From Streptomyces cadmiisoli (GTDB lineage Bacteria; Actinomycetota; Actinomycetes; Streptomycetales; Streptomycetaceae): a stretch of 64,000 nucleotides of DNA. The stretch is taken from NCBI RefSeq assembly GCF_003261055.1, contig NZ_CP030073.1, positions 2,046,001 through 2,110,000 of the forward strand, given 5' to 3'. Below are positions 52,125 through 61,588 of the stretch, piece by piece (position 1 is the stretch's first letter; the number at the start of each line of letters is the position of its first letter). A program made the position numbers and the translations under genes. The notes under the pieces were generated by a model. It did not search any database. It saw only the letters and a program-made list of their open reading frames with translations, and was not told the DNA's origin.

Positions 52125-53090
52125 TCAGTGCGCGTGCGAGCCCCCGGAGCGGTGGGCCCCGCCGTCGTGGCCCGGGATCGTGCCGTCCGGCTTCTTCACC
52201 AGGAACAGCCCCACCATCCCCATGTCGGAGTGGCTCTGCACATGGCAGTGGTACATCCACGCGCCGGCGCCCACCCCCTCGCCCGCGATCACCTGGAAGC
52301 CGAAGGAGTCGGCGGGCCCGACGATCTTGTTGTCGATCACCTGGCTCGGGTCGTCGGGGCCTGTCAGCATGCCGGTGCGGTTGTCCGCCCAGCGGTGACC
52401 GTGCATGTGGAAGGTGTGGTAGTACTCGCCGTGCGTGATCATCACGAACTCGACCCGGTCGCCCACCGTGGCCTCGAAGTCGGGGCCTGCGGGCAGGTTG
52501 TTGATGGTCATGTCGTTGAAGACGATCGTGTGCGTGCTGTCCGGGAGGATGTCGCCCTTCCGGCGCACGATCACCGGCCCGTACAGCCCCTTGCGGATGC
52601 CGCCCGTGCCGTGGTCCGTGCCCACCACATGGTCGTGGTAGTGCCAGTAGCCCGCGCTGCCCGCCCGCCAGGTGCCGTCCGAACGGCGGCCCGGCGCGTG
52701 CGTGCGCCAGGTGTAGGTGCGGGATTCGCCCGGTGCGACGGCGCTGCCGCTCATCCTCGTGCCGTCGCTGGAGATCTCGTAGTCCAGCCCGTGCACATGC
52801 AGACTCGCCGTCACGTCCGTCGTGTTCTCGAACTCGATGTGCACGGTGTCGCCCTCGTTGAGTTCGATCAAGGGACCCGGGACGGTCGCCTTGCCTTTCT
52901 CGAACCCGTAACCCAACTGTCCGTCGGCGAGCTTCTCGGCATAGATCTTCAGATGCCTCACCTCGCCGCCCGCCGGGGCCTTCCTGACCGTCTCGGCGGC
53001 CGGTATCGCCTCCGACGCCACCGACAACGATGTCGCCGCGACGGCCGCGCCACCCAGGAGGACCCGTCGGTTGAACCCACGTCTGTCCAC
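52125..53090 (-). CDS. Two-domain small laccase (SLAC-type multicopper oxidase)
   Basis: A 321-residue secreted copper oxidase. The Tat signal is [20 protein letters not shown]. Copper ligands: [26 protein letters not shown] and [15 protein letters not shown], the last with the type 1 Cys, His and Met. Two cupredoxin domains only, so it should form a trimer like SLAC of S. coelicolor, which it matches closely in memory. The C-terminal tail is His/Gly-rich. It oxidises phenols and reduces oxygen to water; also linked to copper homeostasis. Strong hairpin downstream. Confidence 0.95.
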   Translation of the reverse strand: MDRRGFNRRVLLGGAAVAATSLSVASEAIPAAETVRKAPAGGEVRHLKIYAEKLADGQLGYGFEKGKATVPGPLIELNEGDTVHIEFENTTDVTASLHVHGLDYEISSDGTRMSGSAVAPGESRTYTWRTHAPGRRSDGTWRAGSAGYWHYHDHVVGTDHGTGGIRKGLYGPVIVRRKGDILPDSTHTIVFNDMTINNLPAGPDFEATVGDRVEFVMITHGEYYHTFHMHGHRWADNRTGMLTGPDDPSQVIDNKIVGPADSFGFQVIAGEGVGAGAWMYHCHVQSHSDMGMVGLFLVKKPDGTIPGHDGGAHRSGGSHAH

Positions 53091-53189
53091 GCCGAACTCC
53101 CCACTCCGGTACGGAGTTCGAGACGGTAGCGGGACGCGCGGCGTTTATCCACACTCAGGACAAAGTTTGTTCCATCCCGGTCATACCTA

Positions 53190-53218
53190 TTGGCGAGTCA
53201 GGCAAAGAGGTCTAGCTT
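53190..53218 (+). promoter_or_regulatory. Candidate promoter of the ThuA/sugar dehydrogenase module
   Basis: TTGGCG (53190-53195), a 17-base spacer and TAGCTT (53213-53218) resemble a housekeeping promoter 43 bases before the ATG. This 170-base divergent region also serves the laccase gene. Confidence 0.35.
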
Positions 53219-53260
53219 CCTAGGCGCTGTTGCTGTGACCGACGAGGGGTGAGTGACCAC

Positions 53261-55777
53261 ATGCGGTCCACTTCGCACCACAGACCCATGGAATCCAGGG
53301 AGTTGCGCAGGAAGAGGAGGTCGAGGCGGGCCTGGACGGCCGCCCTGACCGCCGGGTTAGTCACCGCGGGCCTGCTGTCAGGCTCGAGCGCCGGTGCGCT
53401 TCCGGCGCCGGATCCGTCCCTGACAACGATGTCCGTCAAGTCGCCGCCCGGCGGCGCCAACGTACGTGTGCTGATCTTCCACGGGTCCGCGGCACCCGGC
53501 GACGAGTCTCCCGTCGTGAACGCCGGTATCGAGGCGATCGAGCGGATCGGGCTGACCGGTCCCACCGACCAGCGCTTCAAGGTCGAGGCCACGGACGACG
53601 CCTCGGTGTTCACCAACGGCACGCGGCTGGGCCGGTTCAACGCGGTCGTGTTCCTGACCGGCGGCGGGGACGTCCTGGACGCGGAGCAGGAGGCCGGACT
53701 CGAGGCCTACATGGAGGCCGGCGGCGGATTCGTCGGCATCCACGACGCCGCCCGCGCCGAACCGTACTCGAGCTGGTTCACCGGTCTGGTCGGGGCCCGC
53801 CCGGCGGCCTCCAGCCCGACCTCCGCGCAGCGTGCCACCGTCGAGGTCGGCGACCGCCTGCATCCCGCCACCAAGGACCTGCCGGTGACGTGGAAGCGTC
53901 CCGACAAGTGGCCGAACTGGGTGAAGAACCCCTCGGGCGACGTGCACACGGTGGCGCGGGTGCGCGAGTCGACGTACCAGCCCGGCACCGGCGCCAACGG
54001 CTGGGACCATCCGATCAGCTGGTGCCGTGACTACGACGGCGGCCGTTCCTTCTACACCGGCATGGGCGGCACGGTGTCGTCCTACGACGAGACCGATTTC
54101 CGGACGCATCTGCGCGGCGCCCTGCTGTGGACCACGCGTCTGGTGCAGGCCGACTGCAAGGCGACCGTCAACGGCAACTACAAGGCGGAGCGGCTGACCC
54201 GGCCCAATCAGGCCGGCCAGAACGACCAGATCGGCGAACCGCACGGACTGGTCGCCGCTCCCGACGGCCGCGTCCTGTACATCGGCCGCGGCGGCGCCGA
54301 CAGCTCGCAGCCGGTGGTCACCGACTGGAACAACCCCGACATCGGCAAGGGCAAGGGCGAGGTCCACGTCTACGACCCGAGAACCGGGCAGGTCACCCTG
54401 GCGGGCGCCCTGTCGGTGTTCGGCAACAAGGGCGGCGGCGACGAGTTCGTCAAGGTCGAGGAGGGCCTGCTCGGCATCGAGCTCGATCCGCGCTTCGATC
54501 AGAACGGCTGGGTGTACCTCCACTACACCCCGCACGCGCAGATCAACCGGGACACCCGGATGGCCGAGCGGCGCGTCTCCCGCTTCACGCTCGACCTCGC
54601 CACCAACAAGCTCGACCTGGGCAGCGAGAAGGTGCTGCTCAAGTGGCCGGTGCAGATCCACAGCTGCTGCCACTCGGGCGGCGGTATGACGTGGGACTCC
54701 AAGGGCAACCTGTACATCGCGACCGGCGACAACAACTCCAGCCGGTTCAGCGACGGCTACTCGGGCAACAACCCCGAGCCGAACTACAAGGGCGTGTCCT
54801 ACGCCGACGCGCGCCGCACCGCCGGCAACACCAACAACCTCAACGGCAAGATCCTGCGCATCCACCCGGAACCCGACGGGACGTACACCCTCCCCGACGG
54901 CAACCTGTTCACCGGGCGGGAGACCGCCGAGGGCGGCGGCAAGACGCGCGGTGAGATCTATGTGATGGGCGTCCGCAACCCTGCGCGCATCTTCGTCGAC
55001 AAGGCGACCGACGTCCTGTACGCCGGCTGGGTCGGCCCGGACGCCTCGACTCCCTCGACGGTGTGGGGTCCCGCCAAGTACGACACCTTCGCCGCCATCA
55101 CCGAGGCGAGCAACCGGGGCTGGCCGTACTGCATGGGCAACAAGCAGCCCTACCGAGACCGGAACCTGCCGGACCCGACCAAGCCGCTCGGCTGGTACGA
55201 CTGCGACCACCCGAAGAACGAGTCCCCGAACAACGACGGCCTGGTCAACCTCCCGCCGGTCACCGGCAACAACATCTGGTACTCACCGCAGGGCGGCGCG
55301 CCCGACTTCCCGCGCGACGCGAACGGCGTGCCCTCCTACAAGCAGGAGGAGGCCACCTACGGGCTGCCCTGGCTCAAGGGCGGCGGGCAGGCCGCGATGA
55401 ACGGTCCGGTCTACCGGATCGGCGACGTCTCGGCCGGCAGCACCGTCAAATGGCCCGCCTACTGGGACGGCAAGTGGTTCGTCGGCGACTTCTACGACGC
55501 CGATCAGCCGCGCAACGCGGTGCTGATGGATCCGAAGACACAGGCCGACGGCGGTCTGCCGGTGCACTCGGAGTCCCTGAAGAAGATCGTGCCGATCGGC
55601 AACGACGGGATCAAGAACCTGATGGACTGGAAGTTCGGTCCGGACGGCGCGCTGTACGTCCTGGACTACGGGCGCGGCTTCTTCACCTCGGACGCCAAGT
55701 CGGCACTGTGGCGCGTGACCTACACCGGCGGCGGGCCGACCCCGGCCGCCGACCAGCTGGCGAGGGGGTCGAAGTGA
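53261..55777 (+). CDS. Secreted ThuA-domain plus sugar-dehydrogenase (GSDH beta-propeller) protein
   Basis: An 838-residue exported protein. Signal region: Arg-rich MRSTSHHRPMESRELRRKRR then hydrophobic AALTAGLVTAGLLSG. Residues about 60-290 form a ThuA domain (VRVLIFHGSA, VVFLTGGGDVLDAEQEAGLE, GGGFVGIHDAARAEPYSSWF). From about 320 a glucose/sorbosone dehydrogenase-like six-bladed propeller follows (EPHGLVAAPDGRVLYIGRGG, EEGLLGIELDPRF, HSGGGMTWDSKGNLYIATGD, RGWPYCMGN, FGPDGALYVLDYGRG). ThuA is known from keto-trehalose metabolism, GSDH from PQQ-type sugar oxidation. ATG at 53261 fits the GAGGGG site better than the GTG at 53249. Overlaps the next gene as GTGA. Confidence 0.85.
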   Translation: MRSTSHHRPMESRELRRKRRSRRAWTAALTAGLVTAGLLSGSSAGALPAPDPSLTTMSVKSPPGGANVRVLIFHGSAAPGDESPVVNAGIEAIERIGLTGPTDQRFKVEATDDASVFTNGTRLGRFNAVVFLTGGGDVLDAEQEAGLEAYMEAGGGFVGIHDAARAEPYSSWFTGLVGARPAASSPTSAQRATVEVGDRLHPATKDLPVTWKRPDKWPNWVKNPSGDVHTVARVRESTYQPGTGANGWDHPISWCRDYDGGRSFYTGMGGTVSSYDETDFRTHLRGALLWTTRLVQADCKATVNGNYKAERLTRPNQAGQNDQIGEPHGLVAAPDGRVLYIGRGGADSSQPVVTDWNNPDIGKGKGEVHVYDPRTGQVTLAGALSVFGNKGGGDEFVKVEEGLLGIELDPRFDQNGWVYLHYTPHAQINRDTRMAERRVSRFTLDLATNKLDLGSEKVLLKWPVQIHSCCHSGGGMTWDSKGNLYIATGDNNSSRFSDGYSGNNPEPNYKGVSYADARRTAGNTNNLNGKILRIHPEPDGTYTLPDGNLFTGRETAEGGGKTRGEIYVMGVRNPARIFVDKATDVLYAGWVGPDASTPSTVWGPAKYDTFAAITEASNRGWPYCMGNKQPYRDRNLPDPTKPLGWYDCDHPKNESPNNDGLVNLPPVTGNNIWYSPQGGAPDFPRDANGVPSYKQEEATYGLPWLKGGGQAAMNGPVYRIGDVSAGSTVKWPAYWDGKWFVGDFYDADQPRNAVLMDPKTQADGGLPVHSESLKKIVPIGNDGIKNLMDWKFGPDGALYVLDYGRGFFTSDAKSALWRVTYTGGGPTPAADQLARGSK

Positions 55778-57978
55778 TACGCCGACGAAGAGTCTGGACG
55801 GCCGTGTTCGCCGCCGTGCTCATGTTGCTCGGCCTGCAGTCGATCGTCGCGGTGGGGCAGACCGACCCACCGGGCCGGGCGGCCGAGCAGGTGCTCAACT
55901 GGACCGCCGGCAACGACATCACCAAGTACGCGTCGGCGCCCGCCACGGCGGTCGCCGGTCCGGCGACGATCGTGTTCGAGAACAGCGCGGCGACCGGCAA
56001 CACCACCGGGATGCCGCACACGCTGACGTTCATCACGTCCGACCCCGAGTTCAACAACGACGTCCAGCTGAACATCCTGGCCAATCCGAACGACGGCCAG
56101 GGCGGGCGGCACACGGCTCAGGTCACCCTGACCCCGGGCCGCTACTTCTACTACTGCACCATCCCCGGCCACGGGCAGATGCAGGGCATCCTGGTGGTGA
56201 CCGAGGGCAGCGGCGAGGACACCACGGCGCCGACGACCTCGGCCGAGGTGCTCGGCACGCAGAACTCCCAGGGCGAGTACGTCGGTTCCGCGAGCGTCCA
56301 GGTCACGGCCGACGACGCGGACGGATCCGGGGTCGAGCGGATCGAGTACGCGATCGGCGACGCCGGCGCCTGGCAGCCGTACACCGCGCCGGTCGTCGTC
56401 GACCAGGTGGGCGATCACGAGGTCCGCTACCGGGCGGTCGACAAGGCGGGCAACGTGTCCGCGGAGAAGAGCGCCCAGTTCACGGTGGTGCCGGTGCCGA
56501 CGGACGACACCGCGCCGCCGGAGACCTCGGCCACCGTCACCGGTGAGCGGAACCCCGACGGCACCTACGTCGACATGGCGACGGTCACCGTCACCGCGTC
56601 CGACACGGGCTCCGGGGTCAACACCATCGAGTACGCGATCGGTGCCTCCGGCGGCTGGCAGCCGTACACCGCGCCGGTGATGGTGCACGAGGCCGGCGCA
56701 CACACCGTCCGCTACCGCGCCACCGACAAGGCGGGCAACGTGGCGGCCGAGAAGAGCGTCGAGTTCACGGTGGTCGCCGCGCCGCCGCAGGACACCACTC
56801 CGCCGGTGACCGGTGTGACCGTGGACGGCACCCGGAACTCCGACGGGGCGTACGTGGGCAACGCCAAGGTCACCGTCAGCGCGACCGACACGGGCGGTTC
56901 GGGCGTCGCGAGCGTCGAGTACTCGCTCGACGGCGGCCCCTACCTCACGTACGCCGGACCCCTGGTCGTCGACCGGGTGGGCCCGCACACCATGGCGTAC
57001 CGGGCGAGCGACGAGGCGGGCAACACCTCCGAGGCGCGCAGCGTCAGCTTCACGGTGGTGGCGGGCGGCGGGGTGCCGGCGCCCGACTGCCCCGAGTACG
57101 ACGAGCGGCGGACGGTCATCGTCGGCACCGTCGACTCCGGCGTGCCCAACCGGCTCACCGAGAACCGGTGCCGGATCAACGAGCTGATCGAGGACGAGAA
57201 GGAGTGGACGTCCCACGCGCTGTTCCTCAAGCACGTGCAGACGGTCCTCGACCAGCTGAAGAAGGACGGTGTCGTCGACCAGCGGGAGTACCGGGCGATC
57301 AACAAGGCCGCCCGCCAGTCCGGCATCGGCAAGCCGGGCCAGACCGAGGGCTACCGCTCGATCCTCGACAGCAGCGCGGACTCCTTCGCCAAGTGGCAGC
57401 ACGTCGGCGGCGGTTCCTTCGCGCAGAACACCGACGGATCGATCACCAGCGGCACCACCAAGGCCGGCCTGGGCATGCTGTGGTTCCCGCAGCGCAAGTA
57501 CGGTGACTTCTCGCTCAGGCTCCAGTGGCGGGACGACGCTCCCGGCACGGGCAACGCCAACTCCGGTGTGTTCGTGCGCTTCCCCTACGTCCACGAGCAT
57601 CCGGAGGAGTCCCGGCCGGAGTGGGTCGCCATCAAGTACGGGCACGAGGTGCAGGTGCTGGACCGGCCCGACGGCGACATGTACAAGACGGGGTCCGTCT
57701 ACGGCTTCGACCGCGTGGGCCTGGCCGGCGCGGGCGTGACGCAGAAGGGCACCTGGAACGACTACGAGATCCGGGTGGTCGACCAGCACTACTCGGTCTA
57801 CCGCAACGGTGTGCTGATCAACGAGTTCGACAACACCGGCGGCCAGGAGTTCACTCCGCCGCGCTCCGACGACCCCGGCACGGACGGGCGGCGGTTCGCC
57901 TCCGGCTACATCGGGCTCCAGGTGCACGGCACGACGGACGTGGTCTCGTTCCGCGACATCAGGATCAAGGAGTTGTAG
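55774..57978 (+). CDS. Secreted cupredoxin - OmpL47-like repeat - DUF1080 protein
   Basis: A 734-residue exported protein starting at a GTG that overlaps the upstream stop as GTGA. Signal peptide: residues 1 to about 28. Residues 35-145 are a cupredoxin with type 1 copper ligands H82, C128, H133 and M136 (YYCTIPGHGQM). Then three Ig-like OmpL47-type repeats (about 150-430), each with a DGTYV-like and YRAxDKAGN segment. After a short linker, residues about 500-734 are a DUF1080/3-keto-disaccharide hydrolase domain (NSGVFVRFPY, HEVQVLDRPDGD, ending VVSFRDIRIKEL). Electron transfer and sugar cleavage may be combined. Confidence 0.82.
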   Translation: MIRRRRVWTAVFAAVLMLLGLQSIVAVGQTDPPGRAAEQVLNWTAGNDITKYASAPATAVAGPATIVFENSAATGNTTGMPHTLTFITSDPEFNNDVQLNILANPNDGQGGRHTAQVTLTPGRYFYYCTIPGHGQMQGILVVTEGSGEDTTAPTTSAEVLGTQNSQGEYVGSASVQVTADDADGSGVERIEYAIGDAGAWQPYTAPVVVDQVGDHEVRYRAVDKAGNVSAEKSAQFTVVPVPTDDTAPPETSATVTGERNPDGTYVDMATVTVTASDTGSGVNTIEYAIGASGGWQPYTAPVMVHEAGAHTVRYRATDKAGNVAAEKSVEFTVVAAPPQDTTPPVTGVTVDGTRNSDGAYVGNAKVTVSATDTGGSGVASVEYSLDGGPYLTYAGPLVVDRVGPHTMAYRASDEAGNTSEARSVSFTVVAGGGVPAPDCPEYDERRTVIVGTVDSGVPNRLTENRCRINELIEDEKEWTSHALFLKHVQTVLDQLKKDGVVDQREYRAINKAARQSGIGKPGQTEGYRSILDSSADSFAKWQHVGGGSFAQNTDGSITSGTTKAGLGMLWFPQRKYGDFSLRLQWRDDAPGTGNANSGVFVRFPYVHEHPEESRPEWVAIKYGHEVQVLDRPDGDMYKTGSVYGFDRVGLAGAGVTQKGTWNDYEIRVVDQHYSVYRNGVLINEFDNTGGQEFTPPRSDDPGTDGRRFASGYIGLQVHGTTDVVSFRDIRIKEL

Positions 57979-58990
57979 GTCCCTGCTTGCGCGCCCTGCT
58001 CGGCTGGACCCGCTTCGGCTCGCCCGGCATCTTCGGATACTCGGGCGGGTAGGGCAGGTCGCCCAGCCCGTGATCGTGCTCGTCACGGCGGGCCAGTTCG
58101 AGCAGGGCCTCCAGGGAGTGACGCCGGTCGTCCATGCCCGCGTGCACGTCGCCGAGTTCGGCGAAGCGCGCGGGCATGGTCGCGAGGTCGAAGTCCCGCG
58201 GATGCGCGACGCCGACCTCGTCCCAGCGCAGCGGCGCGGAGACCGGGGCGTGCGGGCGCGGCCGTACGGAGTAGGCGGAGGCGATCGTGCGGTCCCGCGC
58301 GGTCTGGTTGTAGTCGACGAAGATCCGCTCGCCGCGCTCCTCCTTCCACCACTTGATCGTCACCTGGTCCGGCATCCGGCGCTCCAGCTCCCGGCCGACC
58401 GCGATGGCCGCTCGGCGGACCTGGGTGAAGGTCCAGCGCGGCTCGATGGGCACGAAGACGTGCAGCCCGCGTCCGCCCGAGGTCTTGGGCCAGCCGCGCA
58501 GACCGCCGAACTCTTCGAGGACAGCGCGTAGTTCGTGGGCGGCGCGGACGGCGTCGTCGAAGTCGGTGCCCGGCTGCGGATCGAGGTCGATACGGAGTTC
58601 GTCGGGGCTGTCCACGTCGTCGCGGCGCACCGGCCAGGGGTGGAAGGTCAGCGTGCCGAACTGGGCGGCCCACAGGACGGCGGCCTCCTCGGTGGGGCAC
58701 ATCTCGTCGGCGGCGCGTCCGCTCGGGAAGGTGATGTGGGCGGTGGGGATCCAGTCGGGCATGTTCTTCGGGGCCCGCTTCTGGAAGAACGACTCGCCGG
58801 TGACGCCGTCCGGGTAGCGCTCCAGGGTGGTGGGCCGGTTGCGCAGGGCGCGCAGGATGCCGGGGCCGACCGCCTGGTAGTACCGGGCGAGGTCCAGCTT
58901 GGTGTAGCCGCGCTCGGGGAAGAACACCTTGTCCGGGCTGGACAGCCGTACGGTCCGGCCGCCCGCCTGAAGTTCCACCGCTTCGCCCAT
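57965..58990 (-). CDS. LigD-type polymerase/primase domain protein
   Basis: A 341-residue archaeo-eukaryotic primase-fold polymerase of the bacterial end-joining family. Catalytic and conserved motifs: RIDLDPQPGTDF (metal-binding Asp), KTSGGRGLHVFVPIE (SxGxGxH motif) and ERIFVDYNQTARDRTIASAY (third Asp). Early conserved segment SSPDKVFFPERGYTKLDLA. It extends primers at breaks with ribonucleotide preference in NHEJ. ATG at 58990. Its 3' end overlaps the 3' end of the convergent secreted protein by 14 bases. A ligase gene is divergent 74 bases away. Confidence 0.92.
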   Translation of the reverse strand: MGEAVELQAGGRTVRLSSPDKVFFPERGYTKLDLARYYQAVGPGILRALRNRPTTLERYPDGVTGESFFQKRAPKNMPDWIPTAHITFPSGRAADEMCPTEEAAVLWAAQFGTLTFHPWPVRRDDVDSPDELRIDLDPQPGTDFDDAVRAAHELRAVLEEFGGLRGWPKTSGGRGLHVFVPIEPRWTFTQVRRAAIAVGRELERRMPDQVTIKWWKEERGERIFVDYNQTARDRTIASAYSVRPRPHAPVSAPLRWDEVGVAHPRDFDLATMPARFAELGDVHAGMDDRRHSLEALLELARRDEHDHGLGDLPYPPEYPKMPGEPKRVQPSRARKQGPTTP

Positions 58991-59064
58991 GCGAGCCACC
59001 GTAGGCCCGCGCCGGTCCGTGCGCACACCGGGCGGACGGGGGCCGCCGGGCGCAGAATCGGAGC

Positions 59065-60135
59065 ATGGATCTGCCGGTGATGCCTCCCGTCAAGCCGATG
59101 CTCGCCAAGTCCGCGGCGAAGATTCCACCGGACATGCACTACGAGGCCAAGTGGGACGGCTTCCGCGCGATCGTGTTCCGCGACGGGGACGAGGTGGAGC
59201 TCGGCAGCCGCACCACCAAGCCGCTGACCAGGTACTTCCCCGAGCTGGTGGCGGCGCTGAAGGAGCGCTTGCCGCAGCGCTGCGTGCTCGACGGGGAGAT
59301 CGTCGTCGCCCGCGAGGGGCGGCTGGACTTCGACGCGCTCAGCGAGCGCATCCATCCCGCCGAGTCCCGGGTGCGGACGCTCGCGGAGCGCACTCCGGCC
59401 TCGTTCGTCGCCTTCGACCTGCTGGCGCTGGCCGACGAGTCGCTGCTGGACGTACCCCTCGGTGACCGGCGTGCCCTGCTGGTGATGGCGCTGTCCGGGG
59501 TGCGGGCGCCGGTGCACGTGGCGCCGGCGACCACCGACATCGACACGGCCCGGCGATGGTTCGAGCAGTACGAGGGGGCGGGTCTGGACGGGGTGATCGC
59601 CAAGCCGCTCGACCTGCGGTACCTCCCCGACCAGCGGGCCATGTTCAAGGTCAAGCACGAGCGGACGGCGGACGTCGTCGTCGCGGGCTACCGGCTGCAC
59701 AAGAGCGGCCCGGTCGTCGGCTCGCTGCTGCTGGGCCTCTACGACGACCGGGGTGCCCTCCAGCACGTGGGCGTGTCCGCCGCGTTCGCCATGAAGCGGC
59801 GGGCGGAACTGATCGAGGAGCTGGAGCCGCTGCGCATGGCGGACGTCACGGGGCATCCGTGGGCGGCCTGGGCGCAGGAGTCGGCGCACGAGTCGGCCCG
59901 GCTGCCGGGCGCGCCGAGCCGCTGGTCGGGCAAGAAGGACCTGTCATGGGTGCCGCTGCGGCCGGAGCGCGTGGCGGAGGTGGCCTACGACCACATGGAG
60001 AACGGGGCGCGCTTTCGGCACACGGCCCGCTTCCGCCGGTGGCGGCCGGACCGGACGCCGGAGAGCTGCACGTACGCCCAGCTGGAGGAGCCGGTGCGCT
60101 ACGACCTGGCGGAGATCTTCGCCCCGCAGACCTGA
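59065..60135 (+). CDS. ligC: ATP-dependent DNA ligase (LigC type)
   Basis: A 356-residue ligase without extra nuclease or polymerase domains. The adenylated Lys is K29 in YEAKWDGFRAI. Nucleotidyltransferase motifs SRTTKPLTRYFPEL, VLDGEIVV, GLDGVIAKPLDLRY and MFKVKHERTADVVV follow in order. The OB domain covers about 215-356. Together with the divergent polymerase domain gene it probably forms an alternative end-joining or base-repair pair; no Ku gene is seen in the window. Confidence 0.92.
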   Translation: MDLPVMPPVKPMLAKSAAKIPPDMHYEAKWDGFRAIVFRDGDEVELGSRTTKPLTRYFPELVAALKERLPQRCVLDGEIVVAREGRLDFDALSERIHPAESRVRTLAERTPASFVAFDLLALADESLLDVPLGDRRALLVMALSGVRAPVHVAPATTDIDTARRWFEQYEGAGLDGVIAKPLDLRYLPDQRAMFKVKHERTADVVVAGYRLHKSGPVVGSLLLGLYDDRGALQHVGVSAAFAMKRRAELIEELEPLRMADVTGHPWAAWAQESAHESARLPGAPSRWSGKKDLSWVPLRPERVAEVAYDHMENGARFRHTARFRRWRPDRTPESCTYAQLEEPVRYDLAEIFAPQT

Positions 60136-60174
60136 GGCGCCCCGGGCGGGTGACCGGTCCCCCGAGGGCGTGGA

Positions 60175-61365
60175 TCAGGGCTCCATGAGGATCTTCACGG
60201 CGCCGTCCTGCTTGTGCTGGAACATCTCGTAGGCGAGCGGCGCCTCGTCGAGCCTCAGCCGGTGGGTGGCGAAGCCGTCGACGCCCAGCGGGTCCTCGTC
60301 GGTGAGGTACGGCAGGATCTCGTCGGTCCAGCGGCGCACATTGGCCTGGCCCATCCGGATCTGGAGCTGCTTGTCGAACATGGTCAGCATCGGCAGCGGG
60401 TCGGCCGTGCCGCCGTAGACGCCGGCCAGGGACAGCGTGCCGCCGCGCCGCACCAGGTCGATGGCGGTGTGCAGGGCGGCGAGCCGGTCGACGGAGAAGC
60501 GTTCGGCGAGCGGGCCGCTCAGTTTCCGGGGCAGCAGCGCGGAGGCCTGCTGGGCCAGCCGGGCCGCCGCGCTGCCGTGCGCCTCGGTGCCGACCGCGTC
60601 GATCACGGCGTCGGGGCCGCGGCCGTCCGTCCGGTCGCGGATCGCGGCCACGAGTTCCTTCTCGTCGTCGAAGACCCTGAGGTCGAACGTCTCCACCCCC
60701 AGCTCCCGGGCCCGCCGCAGCCGGTCGCCGACCAGATCGACCCCGAACACCCGCCCGGCGCCCAGGGCCTGGGCGATGCGGCAGGCCATGTCGCCGACCG
60801 GTCCGAGTCCGAGGACCGCGATGCTGCCGCCGCGCGGGACGTCGGCGTAGGCGACGGCCTGCCAGGCGGTGGGCAGCACGTCGGACAGATAGACGAAGCG
60901 GTCGTCGGGCGGCCCGTGCGGGACCTTGATCGGGCCGAACTGCGCCTGCGGGACGCGCAGGTACTCGGCCTGGCCGCCCGGCACCGAGCCGTACAGGCGG
61001 GTGTAGCCGAACATGGCGGCGCCCATGCCCTCGCCGGTCACCTGGGTGGTCTCGCACTGGGTGGGCAGCGAGTCGAGGCACATCCAGCAGTTGCCGCACG
61101 CGATCTGGAACGGCACGACGATGCGGTCGCCGGCCGCCAGGTCCGGCACTCCGGGCCCGACCTCCTCGACGATGCCCATCGGTTCGTGTCCGAGGATGTC
61201 GCCCGGCGTCATGAACGGGGTGAGGACCTCGTACAGATGCAGATCGGAGCCGCACAGCCCGGTCGAGGTGACGCGGATGACGGCGTCGGTCGGTTCCTCG
61301 ATGCGTGGATCGGGCACGTTCTCCACCCGGACGTCCCGTCTGCCCTGCCACGTCACAGCCCTCAT
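60175..61365 (-). CDS. Zinc-dependent alcohol dehydrogenase (formaldehyde dehydrogenase-like MDR)
   Basis: A 396-residue medium-chain dehydrogenase. Catalytic zinc ligands: C38 (LCGSDLH), H60 E61 (LGHEPMG). Structural zinc Cys in IACGNCWMCLDSLPTQC. The NAD-binding motif is VLGLGPVGDMACRIAQALGA. A long insert (TQVTGEGMGAAMFGYTRLYG) after the zinc loop is typical of glutathione-independent formaldehyde dehydrogenases. ATG at 61365. It stands alone; stop about 40 bases from the ligase stop. Confidence 0.9.
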   Translation of the reverse strand: MRAVTWQGRRDVRVENVPDPRIEEPTDAVIRVTSTGLCGSDLHLYEVLTPFMTPGDILGHEPMGIVEEVGPGVPDLAAGDRIVVPFQIACGNCWMCLDSLPTQCETTQVTGEGMGAAMFGYTRLYGSVPGGQAEYLRVPQAQFGPIKVPHGPPDDRFVYLSDVLPTAWQAVAYADVPRGGSIAVLGLGPVGDMACRIAQALGAGRVFGVDLVGDRLRRARELGVETFDLRVFDDEKELVAAIRDRTDGRGPDAVIDAVGTEAHGSAAARLAQQASALLPRKLSGPLAERFSVDRLAALHTAIDLVRRGGTLSLAGVYGGTADPLPMLTMFDKQLQIRMGQANVRRWTDEILPYLTDEDPLGVDGFATHRLRLDEAPLAYEMFQHKQDGAVKILMEP

Positions 61366-61588
61366 CGTGCCGCGCTCCCTCCGCCTGCCCGAGTTCCCGG
61401 TCGCCGGTTCTGCGGCTCGGCCCGGGTACCCGGGCTGACCGGGGCGAACCGTCTACCGGACCCGTGGGCCGATCGGCGTATTCACCGCGAGCCGTCGACG
61501 CATTCGGCGGTCAGAAGTCGACGTATCTGCTCAGGTATGGCAAGCGATGAACGGATAAGCGCACAATCAACGACACGGGACTGGGTGG

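Noticed and set aside
55063-55773. N-terminal extension of the cupredoxin protein back to 55063
   Set aside because: It would lie in a shifted frame of the sugar-dehydrogenase domain. The GTG at 55774 gives a proper signal peptide and overlaps the previous stop.
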